Shown here: positions 46,501-54,156 of the stretch, one piece after another
Position numbering within the stretch: the first letter of the stretch is position 1
Layout: every line of letters starts with the position of its first letter
Made by a program: the position numbers and the translations under genes
Notes under the pieces: model-generated
What the model saw: the letters and a program-made list of their open reading frames with translations, nothing else
What the model was told of the DNA's origin: nothing
Databases searched by the model: none
Assembly: GCF_018255755.1 (NCBI RefSeq)
Contig: NZ_CP073766.1
Location: 5,144,501-5,208,500, forward strand
From: Chitinophaga sp. HK235
Lineage (GTDB): Bacteria; Bacteroidota; Bacteroidia; Chitinophagales; Chitinophagaceae
Length of the DNA stretch: 64,000 nt
Direction: 5' to 3'

Positions 46501-48036
46501 GTTGCTCAGTGCAGCCAGCGGGGTATCGGTGCCCATGGAGCCTATGGGCTCTTTGCCGTCGATAGCCATGGGTGAGATGATATGCTCCAGGTCTTCTGTG
46601 CTGTAGCCAAAAGCGCGCTGGTATTTGAATATCTGATCGTGTTCGAGGTGGGTGAAGGTAACCCTTGGCTCTGGCAGCTCTTCCAGGCGGATCTTGTATT
46701 TGTTGAGCCATTCGCCGTAAGGCTGCTGGGAACAGATCTGTTGTTTGAGCTCTTCATCGCCTATAATGCGGCCCTGGTCCATGTCTACGATAAACATTTT
46801 ACCGGGTTGCAGACGGCCTTTCTGTTTAACATTTTTAGGATCGATAGGTAATACGCCGGCTTCTGAGGCCATGATCACGCGATCATCTTTGGTCACTACA
46901 AAGCGGCTGGGGCGTAAACCGTTACGGTCCAGGGTGGCGCCGATGATTTTACCATCGGTGAAGGAGATGGAGGCAGGCCCGTCCCATGGCTCCATGAGGG
47001 AGGCGTGGTATTCGTAGAATGCTTTCTTTTCAGGCGCCATGTCTTCGTTGCCATCCCATGCTTCGGGGATGAGCATCATCATTACATGAGGCAGGGAGCG
47101 GCCGGTCATGGTCAGCAGCTCTATGACATTGTCGAGGCTGGCGGAGTCTGACTGCCCTTCTTCTACGATAGGCAGCAGCATGTCCATTTCCTCCGGAGTG
47201 AAATATTTGGATACAAAGTCACGCTCACCGGAACGGAGCCAGTTGAGGTTTCCTTTGAGTGTATTGATTTCCCCGTTGTGAGCTATATAGCGGTAAGGGT
47301 GGGCCAACCGCCAGCTGGGGAAAGTATTGGTAGCAAAACGGGAGTGGATGAGGGCGAAGGCGGATACCATCTTCTCATCGCTCAGGTCAGTATAATAATG
47401 ACGTACCTGATAGGTCGTCAGCTGACCTTTATATACGATTGTTTTATAGGAAAGGGAGGCGATGTAGAACAGCGCTTTTTCCTTTGGAATAGTATTACGT
47501 ACGGTTTTGGAGACGTAGTTGCGGAGTACGAACAGCTTACGTTCGAATGCTTCCGGATCGCTGATATGATAAGGACAGGCAATGAATACCTGTTCGATTT
47601 CCGGTTCTACAGAGAGGGCGGATTCACCGATGCCATCGGGACGAACGGGTACTTTGCGGTAGCCCAGTATCTCCAGGCCCAGCTTTTCAGCACTGCGTTG
47701 CAGTATTTCCCGGCATTCTTCACGCCAGCGTGGTTCTTTCGGGAAAAAGATCATGCCTACGCCATACTTACCAAATTCGGGTAAGCTGATACCTAATCGC
47801 AGGCATTCATCATACAAAAATTCATGAGGTACCTGAAACAGAATTCCTGCACCATCTCCTGTGTTTTGCTCACAACCGCAGGCTCCGCGGTGTTCCATGT
47901 TTTCCAGCATGGTGAGGGCATCACGTATAATATGGTGGGATTTACGCCCTTTGATGTGGGCTGTAAAACCTGTTCCGCAGGCGTCATGTTCAAATTCCGG
48001 ACGGTATAAACCTTGCGTTTGCTTCACTTCATCCAT
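43507..48036 (-). CDS. gltB: glutamate synthase (NADPH) large subunit
   Basis: A 1509-residue alpha subunit. The start chosen is ATG 48036 (MDEVKQTQG); another ATG lies at 48063. The Ntn glutaminase domain begins at Cys20 (EHDACGTGF), which becomes the N-terminal nucleophile after removal of a short propeptide. Further domains are the central domain (~450-790), the FMN/synthase barrel (~850-1230, with AHADVVLVSGHDGGTGASP and a [3Fe-4S] motif CIMMRKCHLNTCPVG) and the C-terminal beta-helix with repeating G-rich turns (GEAYIRGKAGERFCVRNSG). It is the first gene of gltB-gltD. The promoter must lie in the 650-base stretch upstream. Confidence 0.97.
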   Translation of the reverse strand: MDEVKQTQGLYRPEFEHDACGTGFTAHIKGRKSHHIIRDALTMLENMEHRGACGCEQNTGDGAGILFQVPHEFLYDECLRLGISLPEFGKYGVGMIFFPKEPRWREECREILQRSAEKLGLEILGYRKVPVRPDGIGESALSVEPEIEQVFIACPYHISDPEAFERKLFVLRNYVSKTVRNTIPKEKALFYIASLSYKTIVYKGQLTTYQVRHYYTDLSDEKMVSAFALIHSRFATNTFPSWRLAHPYRYIAHNGEINTLKGNLNWLRSGERDFVSKYFTPEEMDMLLPIVEEGQSDSASLDNVIELLTMTGRSLPHVMMMLIPEAWDGNEDMAPEKKAFYEYHASLMEPWDGPASISFTDGKIIGATLDRNGLRPSRFVVTKDDRVIMASEAGVLPIDPKNVKQKGRLQPGKMFIVDMDQGRIIGDEELKQQICSQQPYGEWLNKYKIRLEELPEPRVTFTHLEHDQIFKYQRAFGYSTEDLEHIISPMAIDGKEPIGSMGTDTPLAALSNQPQHLANYFKQLFAQVTNPPIDPIRERLVMSLATFVGGNGNLLDEDPLHCHSLALRHPILNNYELEKIRSIDTGLFQAKTLHTYFKADGKPGSLEKGLARLCRYAVDAVEDGFEVIILSDRAIDSEHAAIPSLLAASAVHHHLIRKGIRGSVGLIVEAGDVWEVHHFACLLGFGATAVNPYLALSTIRDLKLSNKLDTSCDVDKLKKNYIKAICDGLLKVFSKMGISTLQSYQGAQIFEILGINQQVVDKYFTGAVSRIQGLGLDEIARETLAKHWMGYGRKEKPVQRLTEGGVYQWKRKGEFHLFNPTTIHLLQYSTRMGDYSIFKKYSKAVNDQSEKACTLRSLFSFKRNRASISIEEVEPASIILKRFATGAMSFGSISHEAHSTLAIAMNRIGAKSNTGEGGEDEIRYEQLPNGDSMRSAIKQVASARFGVTSYYLTNADELQIKMAQGAKPGEGGQLPGHKVDDWIAKVRHSTPGVGLISPPPHHDIYSIEDLAQLIYDLKNANRAARISVKLVSKAGVGTIAAGVAKAHADVVLVSGHDGGTGASPESSIKHAGLPWELGLAESHQTLVKNKLRSRVVLQTDGQLKTGRDIAIATLLGAEEWGVATAALVVEGCIMMRKCHLNTCPVGVATQDAELRKRFSGDPQHVVNLFHFLVEELREIMADLGFRTINEMVGQVDCLQMREGITHWKTQKLDLSPILYKEPAAPETGLYKQEEQDHGISEVLDWQLLKAAQPALDKKTRVYQQYTVKNTDRTVGTILSNEVSKRYKSEGLPEDTLHFKFTGSAGQSFGAFTTKGITMELEGEANDYFGKGLSGSKLILYPHGEAGFKAEENIIAGNVCFYGATSGEAYIRGKAGERFCVRNSGATIVAEGVGDHGCEYMTGGKAVILGETGRNFGAGMSGGIAYVYDVNGSFANHCNRDMIDLDPLDQDDVTALHDLITKHHAYTNSTVAKFILKDWENQLRHFVKVFPKEYKAVLKAGVAQGQKINR

Positions 48037-48377
48037 TGGTTTAGATTTTTTGCTTTGACACACCCCTCCCTTCTGACTTGCGTCGATGGGTGGTGTACGA
48101 TATAATTCGGGAACGGTTTAAAGATACTAAAGGAAGGCGGGATTTTTTATACAAATTTTTGTTAGAAGCAAAAAATTTAGAAAAAAATAAAATGAAGGCG
48201 CTTATTGTTAGAATTTATAAAAAAATGACTGCAGCGTGGGGCCGATTCCTGTTAGTGAATGGTAAAAGCCCCTTTTTAGAGGTTTTATTATTATAATAAG
48301 ATCACTTTCATCGCAGGAAGTATGATTTCCCTGATTTTAATGACCATTTGCCATTCTATAACCCGGCCCTATACACG

Positions 48378-48640
48378 ATGTTATTAAAATATTCCCTGGT
48401 ACTTGCCGGCTTGCTGACTGGTTTTTCACAGCAGAGACTGACCAGGTATCCCTCCGGGGACACCATGAAGTGATCAATACCAAAAAGATAACATTGACGA
48501 GGGAAACTCAGGGATAAACTACTGTTTAAAGTCAGTGGCATCGAGGTATGGGACAGATGACCGACTGCTGGGATATTGTGAGATGGAGAAGTATACAGGT
48601 GTGTACAGGATATGTTTCTTCCTATAAAAAGACAGGCTAC
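48378..48640 (+). pseudogene. possible remnant of a small secreted-protein gene
   Basis: An ATG at 48378 opens a signal-peptide-like start (MLLKYSLVLAGLLTGFSQQ) that continues 31 codons and stops at 48471. Downstream, short protein-like pieces (KITLTRET, TGYVSSYKKTGYGP) appear in shifted frames with stops between them. This looks like a frame-shifted, decaying gene rather than a working one. The evidence is composition only; the parent family is not recognised, and chance cannot be excluded. Confidence 0.3.
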
Positions 48641-48674
48641 GGACCCTCGTCCACCGGCGACTGCTATTGATATG

Positions 48675-48710
48675 GAAACGGGCGCATTTATTTTCTAATA
48701 CGCCCGTTTC
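48675..48710 (-). terminator. hairpin after the GH10-like gene
   Basis: A perfect 10-bp stem GAAACGGGCG/CGCCCGTTTC (48675-48684 with 48701-48710) with a 16-base loop, 7 bases past the stop of the minus-strand gene at 48717. T-run weak. Confidence 0.65.
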
Positions 48711-48716
48711 TGAATA

Positions 48717-50258
48717 TTATGGTTCAAAGACAAATGTCGTCTTTCCGTTCTGGATCTGCATCCTGAGTGGTTCGCTGAGCGGGCTTTCGTTCTGAAGCCT
48801 GTCGAGTGCTGTTACCACATAGGTGTAGAGTTTACCCTTTACGTACGTCAGGTCTTTGTATTCCGGATCAGAGGACTGTGGAAGGATAGCGAGTATCTTC
48901 GTTGGGTCGCTGACGTTAATAGATTCGTTTTGCTCAAAACGATACAGCACGTATTGTTTGGTGCGGCCGCTGGTATCATCATCTGACCAGTGTATTTCCA
49001 GGCCTCCCTGCTTTTCAAAGGCATCTATAAAATAAGGAGGATACGGTGTGGTGTTGGGCAGCCAGGGCATCAGCGGACGCAGCGCCGGATATTTGTAGAA
49101 ATGGTTGCGCAGGGAGTCTTCGATACCGAGGGGATTGCCTCTGAAAGACTTGGCACTGTAGAAGATGCTGCCCTGAACGGTGTTGAGGGTACGGACTTCT
49201 TCGATCTGCCTGGGCAGTTCATCCGGATTTTTCCAGGCGGCGCTGCTGCCTATCCGGTATACACCGTGTCCGATAAATATATTCCGGCCGTATCCATGCT
49301 GGCTCCACCAGTTGAGCAGCACTTCATAATCGGCAAGGCGATGACCCCGTTCCCAGTACAATTGAGGGGCTGCATAGTCTATCCAGCCTTTTTTCAGCCA
49401 TTTTAATATATCTGCATAAAGATCATCATAATTGGTCATGCCTCCGCGTGTGTAAGAGCCTTCAGGGTCTTTGCTACGATCGCGCCATACGCCGAAGGGG
49501 CTGATCCCGAATTTTACCCAGGGCTTTTCAGCCTTGATGGCTGTACTCAGCATTTCAATGATGGCATCTACGTTGGCTCTGCGCCAGTCGTCTTTCATCA
49601 CACCATTGCCATAGAGGCGGTAGGAAACATAATCGGGAAATTCCTTGCCCGGCACCCGGTATGGATAAAAGTAGTCATCAAAGTGAACGGCGTCGATATC
49701 ATAGCGTTTAACTACATCCCGCACGATCATGGTAACATAGGTCCTTACCTCCGGGATACCCGGATCGAAGTATTTTTTGTTATCGTAGGTGAGAAACCAC
49801 TGTGGCTTCAGACGGGTGATGTGATTGGGTGCCACATTGTTGCGGCTTACATTAAACACGGCCCTGTAGGGGTTGAACCACGCATGGAACTCCATACCGC
49901 GCTTATGTGTTTCTTCAATCATAAACTGAAGCGGATCATAATACGGGTTGGGTGCCTGTCCCTGAGTGCCGGTGAGGTATTCAGACCAGGGCTCGTATGG
50001 AGATGCATAGAATGCATCTGTAACCGGACGTATCTGTGCTACCACGGCATTCATGCCGTTACGCTGCATCTGATTAAGCAAATCGATGAATTCCTGTTTC
50101 TGCTGTTCTGTGGGCAGGCCCCGTCTGGAAGGCCAGTCAATATTTTCCACTGTGGCGATCCACACCCCTCTCAATTCCCTTTTGGGGGGTAACTGTGCCG
50201 ATGCCTGTTGCGCTAAACCCACACACAAGGCTACGCCGGCTAATAATTGCTTCAACAT
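48717..50258 (-). CDS. secreted family-10-like glycoside hydrolase (GHL10/YngK type)
   Basis: A 513-residue exported enzyme with signal peptide (MLKQLLAGVALCVGLAQQASA). The first ~330 residues are a TIM barrel of the DUF187/GHL10 family: RELRGVWIATVENIDWPS, MQRNGMNAVVAQIRPVTDAFY, HAWFNPYRAVF, DIDAVHFDDYFYPY and DYAAPQLYWERGH. The C-terminal part (~395-513) has a fibronectin-III-like fold (LEIHWSDDDTSGRTKQYVLYRFE). Family knowledge: relatives such as the peptidoglycan-linked YngK and the glucosaminidase-like GHL10 proteins; substrate not settled. Ordered just downstream of the MscS gene, separate. Confidence 0.88.
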   Translation of the reverse strand: MLKQLLAGVALCVGLAQQASAQLPPKRELRGVWIATVENIDWPSRRGLPTEQQKQEFIDLLNQMQRNGMNAVVAQIRPVTDAFYASPYEPWSEYLTGTQGQAPNPYYDPLQFMIEETHKRGMEFHAWFNPYRAVFNVSRNNVAPNHITRLKPQWFLTYDNKKYFDPGIPEVRTYVTMIVRDVVKRYDIDAVHFDDYFYPYRVPGKEFPDYVSYRLYGNGVMKDDWRRANVDAIIEMLSTAIKAEKPWVKFGISPFGVWRDRSKDPEGSYTRGGMTNYDDLYADILKWLKKGWIDYAAPQLYWERGHRLADYEVLLNWWSQHGYGRNIFIGHGVYRIGSSAAWKNPDELPRQIEEVRTLNTVQGSIFYSAKSFRGNPLGIEDSLRNHFYKYPALRPLMPWLPNTTPYPPYFIDAFEKQGGLEIHWSDDDTSGRTKQYVLYRFEQNESINVSDPTKILAILPQSSDPEYKDLTYVKGKLYTYVVTALDRLQNESPLSEPLRMQIQNGKTTFVFEP

Positions 50259-50344
50259 CTACCTTATTTAAACCGTAAGATGCGAAAATAGCAAAAAGGA
50301 AGTCTGTTTTTATCGCTAATTATATGATTCTTATGCAGGTATGA

Positions 50345-52201
50345 TCAGGGCTTGTTTTCCATCTTCACTTTAAATGCAGAAGCTTCATCATTTCCGGGCA
50401 TATAGGAAGCGGGAATGGTGGTATTACCATTGCGGTGGGCATGGTATTGCGGTGACATGATTTCCACACCAGCCTCATTAAAATGGTCCTGTATCTGTTG
50501 GTTCAACAGGGAGTATATATGAGCCATCTGATGGGACTGATCGGTGTAGGCATTTATTTCGTAGGCCACGGAAAAGTCGTTGAGTGCAGTTTGCAGTACG
50601 AAAGGTGGACGGTCTTGTAAAATACCTTCGGTGGCGAGGGCAGCCTTGATCAGCAGTTCATGTACCTGTTTCCATGGGGTATCATAACCGATGGTAACGG
50701 TAGTATGCAGGATCAGCCCAAGATCCTTACTGGAAGAGGTGAAGTTGACTGTGTGGCCGTTTAATATGCTCGCGTTGGGTACGGTGATTTCTTCATTTTT
50801 GATGGTACGCAGCCTGGTCACCAGCAATGTTTTTTCGATCACATCGCCGGTGATCTCTCCTATCCGGATACGGTCACCAATTTTGAACGGGCGCATATAG
50901 GTGATTACGAAACCGGCCACCACATTGGATATGGCAGATGATGATCCCAGAGAGAACAAGATACCCAGAAATACAGACACGCCCTGGAATATTTTGGAGT
51001 CAGAGCCAGGCAGGTATGGAAAGATCACTACAAACATAAAGGCATACAGCAGGAACTTAATACCGCTGGCGGTAGGCCAGGCCCAGTCTGTATAAAAGCC
51101 ATTGATCTTCAGGTTGCCGTTGGCGATTTCCGCAGCCAGGTAATTGACCAGCTTCACCAGGAAACGGGTCACCAGGTAAACCACCACAATGGTGAGTAGT
51201 TTGGGGAGATAATGGAAGATGCCGGCCAGCATGGCTTTGATGGGCGATAACGTCCAGTTAACCAGCTTATCAGCGATACCTTTTGTCCAGGGGAAAATGC
51301 TGAAGACAAAAGGCAGGGTGATGTAAAATACCAGCAGTATCAGTACGATACGTGCTACCCGGAGCACATTGTACATGATGCTGAGTTGTTTCTGCTGGTT
51401 GAGCAATGCATAGTCCTTCACCTTTACGCCTTTAAAATAGCGGTCTTTCTCTTTTACCAGGCGTCTCCGGAGGTATCTGAACAGGCGGTTGATACAGAAA
51501 ACGATGATGCCGAAGATAAGCAGGATCAGTGTGAGCCATGCAATGCGCACCAGTATGTGCTGCAGGCTGTTTTGTTCTTTTTGCCGGGTGATGGCCTGAC
51601 GTATGATAGCAGTGTATTCGCCGGCTACCTGGTTTTTATCCTGATCAAGCCACAGGGCATCGTCGTCGGTCACAGTGAGGAGAATAAGGTCATTATATAC
51701 TACGTCCGCATTTTCTTCATTGAGGAGTACTTTGATGGAGTCTGCCTCGAAGAGGGGATCGTTTTCCAGTAGCTGTAGTTTATGGGCTGTATTGGCGGCA
51801 CGGTCGCTGGGTTTAAGCGGACCGAGTTTATTATATACCCGGAAGAGCGTATCGTTGAATGGGGCTACCGGTATGCCGGGAGTGATGGCTTTTAATTGGC
51901 TGATACGTTCCCGTTGGCTGGCTTTTTTCAACGAGTCGGCCTGTTCGAGGTTGGCCAGCTGTTGCTGTAGCGCTTTTTTTCGTTGGTCATTATCATTCTT
52001 TAATAACTGTATCTGTTCTTCGAGACTGGCTTTTGCGGCAGCATCGGCTTTCAACAGGGAGTCGCTTTGCCGTAGTAGCCGTGTGGTGGCAATTAACCGG
52101 TCGTTGTTGGCAGAATCGTACTGTGTTTTACTGCTGTCCTGTGCATGGACATGCTGCAGGATGGTAAGGAGTGTTAATAAAATCGACAAAAAGAATCTCA
52201 T
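50345..52201 (-). CDS. MscS-family mechanosensitive ion channel
   Basis: A 618-residue channel protein. ATG 52201 (MRFFLSILLTLLTILQHVHAQ) gives a signal peptide; a GTG at 52216 precedes it. A periplasmic coiled-coil region (~25-110, LEEQIQLLKNDNDQRKKALQQQL) is followed by several TM helices (~205-400) and the MscS core: SNVVAGFVITYMRPFKIGDRIRIGEITGDVIEKTLL (~430-465), then the beta domain. It belongs to the large periplasmic-domain MscS type (MscK/YbdG-like). It would open under membrane tension and protect from hypo-osmotic shock. It lies 86 bases upstream of the GH10-like gene in the same direction. Confidence 0.92.
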   Translation of the reverse strand: MRFFLSILLTLLTILQHVHAQDSSKTQYDSANNDRLIATTRLLRQSDSLLKADAAAKASLEEQIQLLKNDNDQRKKALQQQLANLEQADSLKKASQRERISQLKAITPGIPVAPFNDTLFRVYNKLGPLKPSDRAANTAHKLQLLENDPLFEADSIKVLLNEENADVVYNDLILLTVTDDDALWLDQDKNQVAGEYTAIIRQAITRQKEQNSLQHILVRIAWLTLILLIFGIIVFCINRLFRYLRRRLVKEKDRYFKGVKVKDYALLNQQKQLSIMYNVLRVARIVLILLVFYITLPFVFSIFPWTKGIADKLVNWTLSPIKAMLAGIFHYLPKLLTIVVVYLVTRFLVKLVNYLAAEIANGNLKINGFYTDWAWPTASGIKFLLYAFMFVVIFPYLPGSDSKIFQGVSVFLGILFSLGSSSAISNVVAGFVITYMRPFKIGDRIRIGEITGDVIEKTLLVTRLRTIKNEEITVPNASILNGHTVNFTSSSKDLGLILHTTVTIGYDTPWKQVHELLIKAALATEGILQDRPPFVLQTALNDFSVAYEINAYTDQSHQMAHIYSLLNQQIQDHFNEAGVEIMSPQYHAHRNGNTTIPASYMPGNDEASAFKVKMENKP

Positions 52202-52291
52202 TCCCGAAGCTTTCACTTAATGTACGGAAAAATTCCGTGGGCGGGAATAGCTGCAGGCAATAATACCGGGAATTTATAAAGACGGAACGGT

Positions 52292-52744
52292 TTAGATTTT
52301 CCGCTGCATGTACTGAGAATAATCCGGAAGGATTACTTCATAGTCCTGATGCATCAACGGAGATGTGAGGAGGAAGTCGGCAGATGCGCGGTTGCAGGCC
52401 ACGGGGATATTCCATACTACGCCCAGGCGCAGCAGCGCTTTGATATCCGGATCGTGTGGCAGTGCTTCCATGGGGTCCCAGAAGAAGATAATCACATCGA
52501 GTGCTCCTTCCGCTACCAGCGCGCCTATCTGCTGATCGCCGCCGAGAGGGCCACTCAGCAGTTTCCTGACAGAAACATCCAGTGCTTCCTCTATCAGCTT
52601 GCCGGTGGTGCCGGTAGCATATAGTTCATGGCGGCTTAATACTGTTTTGTTGTAGGTAGCCCACTCAATCAGTTCGGCCTTTTTGTGGTCGTGTGCGATC
52701 AGTGCTATCCTTTTGCGTGCTTTCAGCGTCTTTGTTATCTGCAT
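52292..52744 (-). CDS. mgsA: methylglyoxal synthase
   Basis: A 150-residue enzyme that turns dihydroxyacetone phosphate into methylglyoxal and phosphate, a bypass when phosphate is scarce. Phosphate-binding motif ATGTTG (43-48) and GPLGGDQQIG (65-74) with catalytic Asp70 are conserved, as is the DPMEALPHDPDIKALLR segment. Downstream of the start on the minus strand lies a -7 element (CAAAAGTA at 52751-52758 on plus; TACTTTTG on minus), giving a promoter seven bases from the ATG. It precedes the MscS gene in the same direction, 75 bases apart. Confidence 0.96.
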   Translation of the reverse strand: MQITKTLKARKRIALIAHDHKKAELIEWATYNKTVLSRHELYATGTTGKLIEEALDVSVRKLLSGPLGGDQQIGALVAEGALDVIIFFWDPMEALPHDPDIKALLRLGVVWNIPVACNRASADFLLTSPLMHQDYEVILPDYSQYMQRKI

Positions 52745-52750
52745 AGGCTA

Positions 52751-52758
52751 CAAAAGTA
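52751..52758 (-). promoter_or_regulatory. -7 element of mgsA
   Basis: Minus-strand TACTTTTG fits TAnnTTTG and ends just 6 bases before the ATG at 52744, so the transcript would have a very short leader. No TTTG at the expected -33 distance is seen. Confidence 0.45.
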
Positions 52759-52799
52759 ATAAGCCGCCAGTAAAAAATAAATGTGAAATTTAAATAATA

Positions 52800-53315
52800 T
52801 TATCGTCCGTCGACTGTATTAAAAGTGGTCAGGTCCCGATCAAAGCTATAGAGGCCGCCTTTGTCTTCACCGATGATCTTCAGTTTGTCGAGGATATGAC
52901 GGGCCATACGTTCTTCTTCGATCTGTTCGGTTACATACCACTGCATAAAATTGTGGGTCGCGTAGTCTTTTTCGTTCAGGGAGAGGTCTACCAGGTGGTT
53001 GATTTCCTTGGAAACTTTCAGCTCGTGGGTATATACCTGATCAAAAATATTGTGTAAGTCCTTGAATTTCAGGCCGGGCTGTTTTAATGCGGGGACAATG
53101 CCGTGTCCGCCTCTTTCATTGATGAATTTCAACAGTTTCAGCATATGCACTCTTTCTTCATCAGAATGCCGGTAAAGAAACTGTGCAACGCCGTTATAAC
53201 CTTGTACTTCGGCCCAGGAGGCCATAGCGAGGTAATACTGTGAGGAGGCGGCTTCCATTTCTACTTGCTGGTTCAGGGCAGCTTCAATTTTTGAGGAGAG
53301 TTCTTTCAATAACAT
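52800..53315 (-). CDS. ftnA: non-heme ferritin
   Basis: A 171-residue ferritin, 24-mer iron-storage cage. Four-helix-bundle segments carry ferroxidase ligands: Glu in QQVEMEAASSQYYLAM (~18-33), Glu/His in HSDEERVHM (~50-58) and the Glu-rich third helix ending YVTEQIEEERMA (~127-138). No heme Met as in bacterioferritin, and the C-terminus ends in the free tail YSFDRDLTTFNTVDGR. It stores Fe as ferrihydrite and protects against iron-driven oxidation. Independent unit between mgsA and nfu; no Fur-type box recognised. Confidence 0.95.
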   Translation of the reverse strand: MLLKELSSKIEAALNQQVEMEAASSQYYLAMASWAEVQGYNGVAQFLYRHSDEERVHMLKLLKFINERGGHGIVPALKQPGLKFKDLHNIFDQVYTHELKVSKEINHLVDLSLNEKDYATHNFMQWYVTEQIEEERMARHILDKLKIIGEDKGGLYSFDRDLTTFNTVDGR

Positions 53316-53444
53316 GACCTTAAATTTTAATGTAAATAAGAGGAGGGGCAGCGTGGATAATAGTATTGTTGCTGCTTATAACGTTATTGTAAAATTCGAT
53401 GAGGTTTTCCACATGACCGGGCAGAAATTCTGCCTGGAAAATGC

Positions 53445-53452
53445 TACCTTTG
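53445..53452 (+). promoter_or_regulatory. -7 element of the nfu gene
   Basis: TACCTTTG matches TAnnTTTG and lies 19 bases before ATG 53472. No clear TTTG at -33. Confidence 0.5.
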
Positions 53453-53471
53453 TCAGGAAAATTAGGATAAA

Positions 53472-54068
53472 ATGATTAAAACAGGAAATCCGATCATCAG
53501 CATATATACGGAAATGACACCCAATCCGGAAACAATGAAGTTTGTGGCTAACAAACTGTTGTATCCGGGCAAAAGCATTGATTTTCCGGATGAAGCCAGC
53601 GCAAAACCATCACCCCTGGCGATGGAATTGTTCAGCTTCCCTTTCATCAGGGGAGTATTCATCATGGCCAACTTCATTACGCTTACCAAAACCAGTGAAA
53701 CAGACTGGAACGATATAATCCCTACGGTAAAAGCCTTCCTGAAGGAGTACCTGGAGGATAACCGCCCTGTTATCAACGAAGACGAAGTGGTAGTGACCAA
53801 ATCCACCGCCAGCAACGCCGTAAGTGCTGATGACAGCGACGTAGTAAAAAGAATTAAGGAACTGCTGGAAAACTATGTGAAACCTGCGGTAGAAATGGAT
53901 GGCGGCGCCATTCAGTTCAAAGGCTATGATGCCGGCACGGTTACACTGATGTTGCAGGGTTCCTGCTCAGGCTGCCCGTCTTCCATGATTACGCTGAAAT
54001 CCGGTATTGAAGGGATGATGAAACGTATGATCCCTGAAGTGAAGGAAGTAGTGGCAGAAGCAGAATAA
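53472..54068 (+). CDS. nfuA: Nfu/NifU C-terminal-type Fe-S cluster carrier
   Basis: A 198-residue protein with an N-terminal Nfu domain (YTEMTPNPETMKFVANKLL, ~12-30, through ~95) and a C-terminal NifU domain carrying CxxC (Cys165, Cys168 in LQGSCSGCPSSMITL) on which an [4Fe-4S] cluster is held. It delivers Fe-S clusters to client enzymes such as the [4Fe-4S] proteins NadA, GltD encoded nearby. A -7 element TACCTTTG lies at 53445-53452, 19 bases before the ATG. Confidence 0.94.
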   Translation: MIKTGNPIISIYTEMTPNPETMKFVANKLLYPGKSIDFPDEASAKPSPLAMELFSFPFIRGVFIMANFITLTKTSETDWNDIIPTVKAFLKEYLEDNRPVINEDEVVVTKSTASNAVSADDSDVVKRIKELLENYVKPAVEMDGGAIQFKGYDAGTVTLMLQGSCSGCPSSMITLKSGIEGMMKRMIPEVKEVVAEAE

Positions 54069-54156
54069 GCCATAGTTGAGTGAATGATAGTGTTAAACGA
54101 AAGCACAGTCTTTATTGGCTGTGCTTTTTTATTTTTTTGTTTTAGAATTAGCGACA

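Larger units (their letters stand above)
48037..48716. other. intergenic stretch upstream of gltB
   Basis: About 680 bases without a convincing intact gene. It must hold the gltB promoter at the left. It contains a possible decayed secreted-protein gene (48378-48640) and the terminator of the GH10-like gene at the right end. Confidence 0.5.

Noticed and set aside
48078..48296. 72-codon plus-strand ORF upstream of gltB
   Set aside because: Lysine-rich translation of AT-rich DNA, no motif, and it would overlap the likely gltB promoter.
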